A stretch of DNA of 9,514 nt from assembly GCA_028820945.1 (NCBI GenBank), contig JAPPHW010000297.1, positions 1 through 9,514 on the forward strand, in the 5' to 3' direction. Below are positions 5,869-9,514 of the stretch, piece by piece (within the stretch, counting starts at the first letter, position 1; the number at the start of each line of letters is the position of its first letter). Position numbers and translations under genes: made by a program. The notes under the pieces are model-generated. The model was given only the letters and a program-made list of their open reading frames with translations, ran no database searches and had not been told where the DNA came from. The DNA is from Defluviicoccus sp. (GTDB taxonomy: Bacteria; Pseudomonadota; Alphaproteobacteria; MPNO01).

Positions 5869-7230
5869 ATGTATTTCGAGGATTACCTGCCGATCCTGAT
5901 GTTCGCCGCCCTGGCGATCCTGCTGTTCACGGGGTTTCCGGTGGGCTTCGTGCTGGGCGGGGTGGGGCTCGCCTTCGGCTTCGTCGGCATGTATTTCGAC
6001 GTCTTCTCGCAGATCGAGTTCTTCAACCTCGTGCTGAGGATCTGGGGGATCGCCGACAATCTCGTGCTGGTCGCGATCCCGATGTTCATCTTCATGGGGA
6101 CGATGCTCGAAAGAGCGGGCGTCGCCGCGGACCTGCTGCACTGCCTGCAGGTCCTCCTGCGCCGCACACCGGGCGGTCTCGCGCTCGCGGTCACCGTCAT
6201 GGGCACGATCCTCGCCGCGACCACCGGAATCATCGGCGCCTCGGTGGTGATGATCAGTCTGATGGCGCTGCCGGTGATGATCGAGCGCAGGTACAACACC
6301 GAGCTCGCGACCGGGACCATCGCCGCATCCGGCACGCTCGGCATCCTCATTCCGCCGAGCATCATGCTGGTCATCATGGCCGACCTTCTGGGCCGTTCGG
6401 TGGGCACGCTGTTCGTCGCGGCGGTCTTCCCCGGGCTGATTCTCTCGGGGCTCTATTTCGCCTACATCTTCACGCTCTGCCGGTTCAAGCCGGAGTTCGC
6501 GCCGCCGCTGCCGAAGGAGGTGGGCCCGCAGACGCTGGGCGAGCTTGCGCTGATGCTGATGCGGGGGTTCGTCCCGACGGTCTTCCTCATTCTCCTGGTG
6601 CTGGGCTCCATCGTGCTCGGCTGGGCCACGCCGACCGAGGCCGCGGGCGTGGGCGCGGGCGGCGCCGTCCTTCTGGCGGTCATCAACCGGAAGCTCACCT
6701 GGAAGGTGCTGAAGGACGTGGTCGAGCGGACGGCGGTGACCAACGGGATGATCTTCTTCCTGTTCGTCGGCGCGACCGCGTTCTCCTACGTGTTCCGTTC
6801 GCTCGGCGGCGACGACCTGATCGAGGACCTGATCTATGCTTTGGGCGTGGGACCGTGGGGGATTCTCGTCATCCTCATGGCGGTGGCGTTCCTCCTCGGC
6901 TTCTTCTTCGACTGGATCGAGATCACGCTGATCGTGCTCCCGGTCTTCGCACCGATCCTGGCCGGTCTCGATTTCGGCGAACATCTGCCCAAGGCCGAGG
7001 TGGTCTACTGGTTCGCCATCCTGCTCGCGGTGAACCTGCAGACCTCGTTCCTGACCCCGCCCTTCGGCTTCGCGCTGTTCTACATGAAGGGGGTGGCGCC
7101 GCCGGAGGTACGGATCCAGCAGATCTATCGCGGGATCGTCCCCTTCGTGATGCTGCAGTTGGTGGGGCTGGGGCTGGTCATCGGCTTCCCCGAAATCGCC
7201 ATGTGGCTGCCGAGGACGATCCTCAACTGA
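5869..7230 (+). CDS. dctM: TRAP transporter large membrane subunit (453 aa)
   Basis: The large, many-helix permease that moves the acid inward, driven by an ion gradient (Na+ in studied members). It is hydrophobic throughout. Family landmarks in order: IPMFIFMGTMLERAG (70-84), ILAATTGIIGASVV (114-127), IAASGTLGILIPPSI (151-165, a helical-hairpin tip of the elevator domain), GWATPTEAAGVGA (251-263), FFFDWIEITLIVLP (346-359) and NLQTSFLTPPFGFALFYMKG (389-408, the second hairpin tip). The DWIE form of the fifth motif and NLQTSFLTPPFG are typical of the FcbT3/TakM branch. Length is in the usual range. Only three bases separate it from the small-subunit stop; GGGG at 5856-5859 is the nearest ribosome-site candidate. 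The last 8 bp overlap the end of the convergent dioxygenase gene, so there is no room for a terminator of its own between them. Confidence 0.95.
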   Translation: MYFEDYLPILMFAALAILLFTGFPVGFVLGGVGLAFGFVGMYFDVFSQIEFFNLVLRIWGIADNLVLVAIPMFIFMGTMLERAGVAADLLHCLQVLLRRTPGGLALAVTVMGTILAATTGIIGASVVMISLMALPVMIERRYNTELATGTIAASGTLGILIPPSIMLVIMADLLGRSVGTLFVAAVFPGLILSGLYFAYIFTLCRFKPEFAPPLPKEVGPQTLGELALMLMRGFVPTVFLILLVLGSIVLGWATPTEAAGVGAGGAVLLAVINRKLTWKVLKDVVERTAVTNGMIFFLFVGATAFSYVFRSLGGDDLIEDLIYALGVGPWGILVILMAVAFLLGFFFDWIEITLIVLPVFAPILAGLDFGEHLPKAEVVYWFAILLAVNLQTSFLTPPFGFALFYMKGVAPPEVRIQQIYRGIVPFVMLQLVGLGLVIGFPEIAMWLPRTILN

Positions 7231-8200
7231 TCCGCGGCGCTCGGTCGGCGTGCACGATGCCGTACCCGATCGCGTATTCCAGCGTGTCGCGATAGAAGTC
7301 GACCGCCGGCGCGCCGCCGCCGCAGGCCAGATGCGCGGCCACGGCGGCGATCCAGCCATGCACCTCGGCGAAGCCCATGCCGGCGGTCTCGAAGAGCGCG
7401 TCGATATCCCAGGCGTCGAGAGGGGCGAGGTCGCCGGTTGCGAGGATGTCGAGGAACGCGCGGTCGGTCTCCGGGTTGAGCCGGACCTGCGCCCGGGTCC
7501 GGCGCCCGTCGGCCAGCATCCGGGCACCCTCGACATGCATGTCGAACAGGTTCCGGAACCATTCCTCGTCGCTGAACGAGCCGCCGGCGCTCCCCTCCAT
7601 CTGCCACGCCGCGACTTCGGGCGATCCCTCGCCGAGAGGCGGGTAGTACCGGGCGGGATGATGGGAGAGCCCGCCCGAGGCGAGGAACAGCACCCGCTTC
7701 CCCAGCGTCGCCGCGTAACGGCCCACCGCCGCGCCCAGCTCGCGCGACCGGCGGAACGGCAGGAACGGAGTCGCCATCGCGCCGATGAAGACGGGCACGC
7801 AGGGAAAGGCGTCGAGCGCGCCCATGACGTTCTTCATGGTCTGCGAAAAGCCGTGATCGACCGTCATCCTGAGGGACTGGGCCGGGTCGAAGTCTTCGGC
7901 GCGCAGATATTCGAGGAGCCCCAGCCCCGCCGCGCCGTCCACGTCGAGCGGGCCGGGGAACCCGCCGACATCGTCGACCGCCGCCGCCTCGCCCCTTCCG
8001 ACGCAGAAGGCGGGCATCGCGTTCAGGTGGAACCCCGCATAGTGATCCGCCCCGAACACGAACGCGATTTCGGGATCGAACGCCTCGACCGCCGCGCGGC
8101 GCTCGGCGAGCACCCGGAATATCTCGTCCTCGTAGTCCGGCTTCTCCGGGCGCAGATAGAGGATCGGCGAATGCGACGTGCAGACGAGGTGCGATTCCAC
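7223..8200 (-). CDS. Class III extradiol ring-cleavage dioxygenase, MhpB-like (325 aa)
   Basis: Probably an Fe(II) enzyme that opens a catechol-type ring next to the hydroxyls (meta cleavage), like E. coli MhpB acting on 2,3-dihydroxyphenylpropionate; here the substrate is unproven. From GTG 8200, the landmarks line up with MhpB with an offset of one residue: CTSHSP (H10) and ADHYAGF (H53) as likely iron ligands, TVDHGFSQ (H116) and GGLSHHP (H180) as the acid-base histidines (MhpB H115 and H179). VPVFIGAMATPF, LGKRVLFLASGGLSH and the C-terminal LNPETDRAFLDIL also match. The GTG start is chosen because MhpB-family proteins begin just before the SHSP motif, and because GAGG lies five bases upstream. 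An in-frame ATG at 8335 would add 45 residues lying inside the upstream gene. It begins 7 bp after the FAH-family gene, so the two are one operon. LigB-type protocatechuate or gallate dioxygenases are the main alternatives. Confidence 0.88.
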   Translation of the reverse strand: MESHLVCTSHSPILYLRPEKPDYEDEIFRVLAERRAAVEAFDPEIAFVFGADHYAGFHLNAMPAFCVGRGEAAAVDDVGGFPGPLDVDGAAGLGLLEYLRAEDFDPAQSLRMTVDHGFSQTMKNVMGALDAFPCVPVFIGAMATPFLPFRRSRELGAAVGRYAATLGKRVLFLASGGLSHHPARYYPPLGEGSPEVAAWQMEGSAGGSFSDEEWFRNLFDMHVEGARMLADGRRTRAQVRLNPETDRAFLDILATGDLAPLDAWDIDALFETAGMGFAEVHGWIAAVAAHLACGGGAPAVDFYRDTLEYAIGYGIVHADRAPRIS

Positions 8201-8207
8201 GGCGGCC

Positions 8208-9215
8208 TCACCCCCGTCCCGGCAGGCGCCAGTCGCCCGGATCCGCCGTGTCGCGCTCGATCGGATTGCTGAGGGTGCCGAGCCGGGAAATCGAGATGTC
8301 GCACGGGCCGTCGAGCCTGGCGAAATTCGCCGCATGGAGCGGCTTGCGCGCCTTGCCGCCGGCCCGGAAGGCGGTCCCCATGGAGATCAGGTCGCCCGGC
8401 TCCAGCGTCATGTAGCGCGAGATATAGGCGACGACCTCCTCTATCCGGTAGGTGTAATGGCGGGTGTTGTCCTCCGCGAACACCTCCCCGCCGACCGAGC
8501 AGACGACGTCGAGGTCGTGCGGATCCGGCACCTCGTCGCGCGTCGCGAGCCACGGCCCGGCGGGGCCGAAGGAGTCCGCGCCCTTGTAGCGCGCGGTATA
8601 GGACAGATGCTGCTCGCGCCGCTCCACCTCTTCCGGGTTGTCGGGCTTCGGATAGAGCGCGTAATAGTGCACCCGGTCCTCGGCCCGCATGTCGTTGCCG
8701 GTCACGTCGTTGACGATGGTGTAGCCATAGACATGGTCCATCGCCGACACCGGGTCGACATTTCTCGCGAGGCGGGAGATCACGACCCCGAGCTCCGGCT
8801 CCGGGTGGAAACCCATATATTGCGGCCGGGCGACGATGGGCTGCCGGTGCCCGACCAGGCAGGTGCTCGGCTTCAGGAAGAACATCGGATGGTCGGGCGA
8901 GGAGATCTTGCGCGAATCCGACGCCGAGTTGTTGAGCGCCACCCCGCAGATCTTCCCCGGGCGCGGGATCGGCGGACGCCAGACGACTTCGGCCATGGGG
9001 ATGCGCTCGACAGCCGGGTCGGCCCTTGCGGTGTCGAGCAGGCGCGACACGGCGGCCCTCGCTTCCTCGCCCTCCAGGACCAGCTCCAGCATCGAGCCGC
9101 AATCCCACGACCCGCCCGCCGCTTGGGCGACAACGCGGAAATCGATCAGATGCCCGTCGTCGACACGCGCCCCGACGCATTCCCGGTCGCGGTAGCGGAA
9201 GCTGGCGAGAAACAT
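8208..9215 (-). CDS. Fumarylacetoacetate hydrolase (FAH) family enzyme (335 aa)
   Basis: A divalent-metal enzyme of the FAH fold, cytoplasmic. Members cleave, hydrate, isomerise or decarboxylate 2-oxo acids, including products of aromatic meta cleavage. Visible landmarks: GKICGVALNNSASD (87-100, usual 'GVxxNY' position), MFFLKPSTCLVG (111-122), the acidic metal site HPEPELGVVI (E139 and E141) and YTIVNDVTGND (D170), and the C-terminal LEPGDLISMGTAF (271-283). The usual GTPxGVG at the end is replaced by GTAFRAGG. There is a long segment at ~177-230 (RAEDRVHYYALYPKP...), making it larger than small FAHD1-like enzymes. The ATG at 9215-9213 has GGAG six bases upstream; extending to ATG 9323 would read through the inverted repeat and is rejected. 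The dioxygenase starts 7 bp after its stop, so this enzyme probably works on the ring-fission product, for example as a hydratase, decarboxylase or hydrolase. The exact reaction cannot be read. Confidence 0.88.
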   Translation of the reverse strand: MFLASFRYRDRECVGARVDDGHLIDFRVVAQAAGGSWDCGSMLELVLEGEEARAAVSRLLDTARADPAVERIPMAEVVWRPPIPRPGKICGVALNNSASDSRKISSPDHPMFFLKPSTCLVGHRQPIVARPQYMGFHPEPELGVVISRLARNVDPVSAMDHVYGYTIVNDVTGNDMRAEDRVHYYALYPKPDNPEEVERREQHLSYTARYKGADSFGPAGPWLATRDEVPDPHDLDVVCSVGGEVFAEDNTRHYTYRIEEVVAYISRYMTLEPGDLISMGTAFRAGGKARKPLHAANFARLDGPCDISISRLGTLSNPIERDTADPGDWRLPGRG

Positions 9216-9254
9216 GATCGTCTCCGGAGGTATCGCTCGGGTTTCGTGGGGCGT

Positions 9255-9354
9255 CCCTCGATACGCCGCTTCGCGGCTACTCGGGATGAGGGATTTTCTC
9301 ATGAAATTCAACGATAGCCTCACCCTGAGTAGCCGCGAAGCGGCGTATCGAAGG
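9255..9354. repeat. 37-bp near-perfect inverted repeat (large intergenic palindromic element)
   Basis: The left arm 9255-9291 and right arm 9318-9354 match as reverse complements at 34 of 37 positions, around a 26-base spacer. Each arm contains its own small hairpin GCCGC-TTC-GCGGC (right arm: GCCGC-GAA-GCGGC). The spacer holds a further imperfect palindrome, GATTTTC/GAAATTC. The arm text (TTCGATACGCCGCTTCGCGG ... CTCAGGGTGAGG) resembles the abundant 'CATCCTTCGAGACGC...CTCAGGATGAGG' intergenic repeats of alphaproteobacteria, from memory. It lies between the stop of the upstream minus-strand gene (9362) and the FAH-family start (9215), so it would form a very stable structure in any shared transcript. 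Confidence 0.85.
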
Positions 9355-9361
9355 GCGGGCC

Positions 9362-9420
9362 TCAGCCGTCGCCCACGACGACCAGCAGGTCCTTGGTCTC
9401 CACGGTCGTGGGGGGCGGCC
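9362..9420 (-). CDS. C-terminal end of an upstream minus-strand gene (partial, unidentified)
   Basis: Read leftward, the sequence gives AAPTTVETKDLLVVVGDG and a TGA stop at 9364-9362. Codon use is like the neighbours (nearly all third positions G or C) up to about 9420, after which the sequence becomes low-complexity. Eighteen residues are too few to name the protein. It points the same way as the FAH and dioxygenase genes, 146 bp upstream of the FAH start, and may belong to the same catabolic unit, with the inverted repeat between. Confidence 0.45.
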
Positions 9421-9514
9421 CGCCCCGCCCCCCGCCCCCCCCCCCCCCCCCCCCCCCGCGGCCCCGGGCCCCCAAAAAAAACACCACCGCGCCCCCCCCC
9501 AACCCCCCCACCCC
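9421..9514. other. Low-complexity C-rich contig end, likely sequencing/assembly artefact
   Basis: This stretch is almost entirely C with a few G and A. It includes an uninterrupted run of 23 C (9435-9457), an A8 run (9474-9481) and further C blocks to the edge. It has no coding signal and sits exactly at the window end, where a reading frame is abruptly lost. It looks like homopolymer read-tail error (G-runs from dark cycles in two-colour sequencing, seen here as C) assembled onto the contig end. Confidence 0.75.

Noticed and set aside
5164..7536. 790-codon open frame on the minus strand across the TRAP membrane genes
   Set aside because: Repetitive Glu/Arg/His/Asp composition is the antisense of hydrophobic membrane proteins; the plus-strand genes are unmistakable.
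8201..8335. Extension of the dioxygenase by 45 residues to ATG 8335
   Set aside because: It lies within the FAH-family gene, is Arg/Ser-rich and unlike MhpB N-termini; GTG 8200 has a good ribosome site and starts just before the SHSP motif.
9216..9323. N-terminal extension of the FAH-family protein by 36 residues to ATG 9323
   Set aside because: It would be encoded by the inverted repeat, whereas ATG 9215 has a well-placed GGAG and matches the family's usual beginning.
9435..9457. C23 run as a possible G-quadruplex or i-motif regulatory element
   Set aside because: It lies at the contig end among other homopolymers and lost coding sequence, so an artefact is far more likely.
1..9514. CRISPR arrays, tRNA or rRNA genes, transposases, integrases, toxin-antitoxin or defence genes
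   Set aside because: Looked for on both strands; no regularly spaced direct repeats, cloverleaf-like segments or proteins of these kinds were seen.

Overview
The window is high-GC DNA with strong G/C bias at third codon positions. It looks like chromosomal catabolic and transport sequence from an alphaproteobacterium, possibly Rhodospirillales- or Rhizobiales-like. The evidence is the TakP/FcbT-type TRAP transporter, the style of the solute-binding proteins, and short intergenic palindromes of the kind common in that class. Genus cannot be fixed from the sequence alone. The last ~90 bases are low-complexity C-rich sequence that looks like a contig-end artefact.

Layout. (1) 1-1928, minus strand: an amidase-signature hydrolase followed by an NMT1/SsuA-type ABC substrate-binding protein that runs off the left edge. 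(2) 1929-2208: a divergent intergenic region with a REP-like hairpin and an AT-rich promoter island. (3) 2209-3744, plus: an M48 zinc-metalloprotease lipoprotein with a TPR-like C-terminal half (BepA/YfgC-like). It is followed by about 155 bases in another frame that still look like protein-coding sequence. (4) 3953-4111: a GC hairpin, then a TTGACA promoter candidate. (5) 4112-7230, plus: a complete TRAP transporter (binding protein, small and large membrane subunits), with a clear terminator/attenuator hairpin between the binding protein and the membrane genes. (6) 7223-9215, minus: an MhpB-like extradiol ring-cleavage dioxygenase and, upstream of it, a fumarylacetoacetate-hydrolase-family enzyme. 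The dioxygenase gene overlaps the TRAP large-subunit gene tail-to-tail by 8 bp. (7) 9216-9514: a near-perfect 37-bp inverted repeat, the last codons of another minus-strand gene, then the low-complexity end.

How the genes may work together: the dioxygenase and FAH-family enzyme form a plausible meta-cleavage unit for a catechol-like compound. The adjacent TRAP transporter belongs to the group that includes both 2-oxoacid (TakP) and chloroaromatic-acid (FcbT) systems, so it could import the aromatic acid feeding the pathway; this is inference. The amidase and ABC binding protein look like a second, separate uptake-and-hydrolysis pair. I found no clear new defence or mobile system. The most interesting items are the frame-shifted coding remnant behind the M48 gene, the long inverted repeat inside the catabolic operon, and the hairpin inside the TRAP operon.
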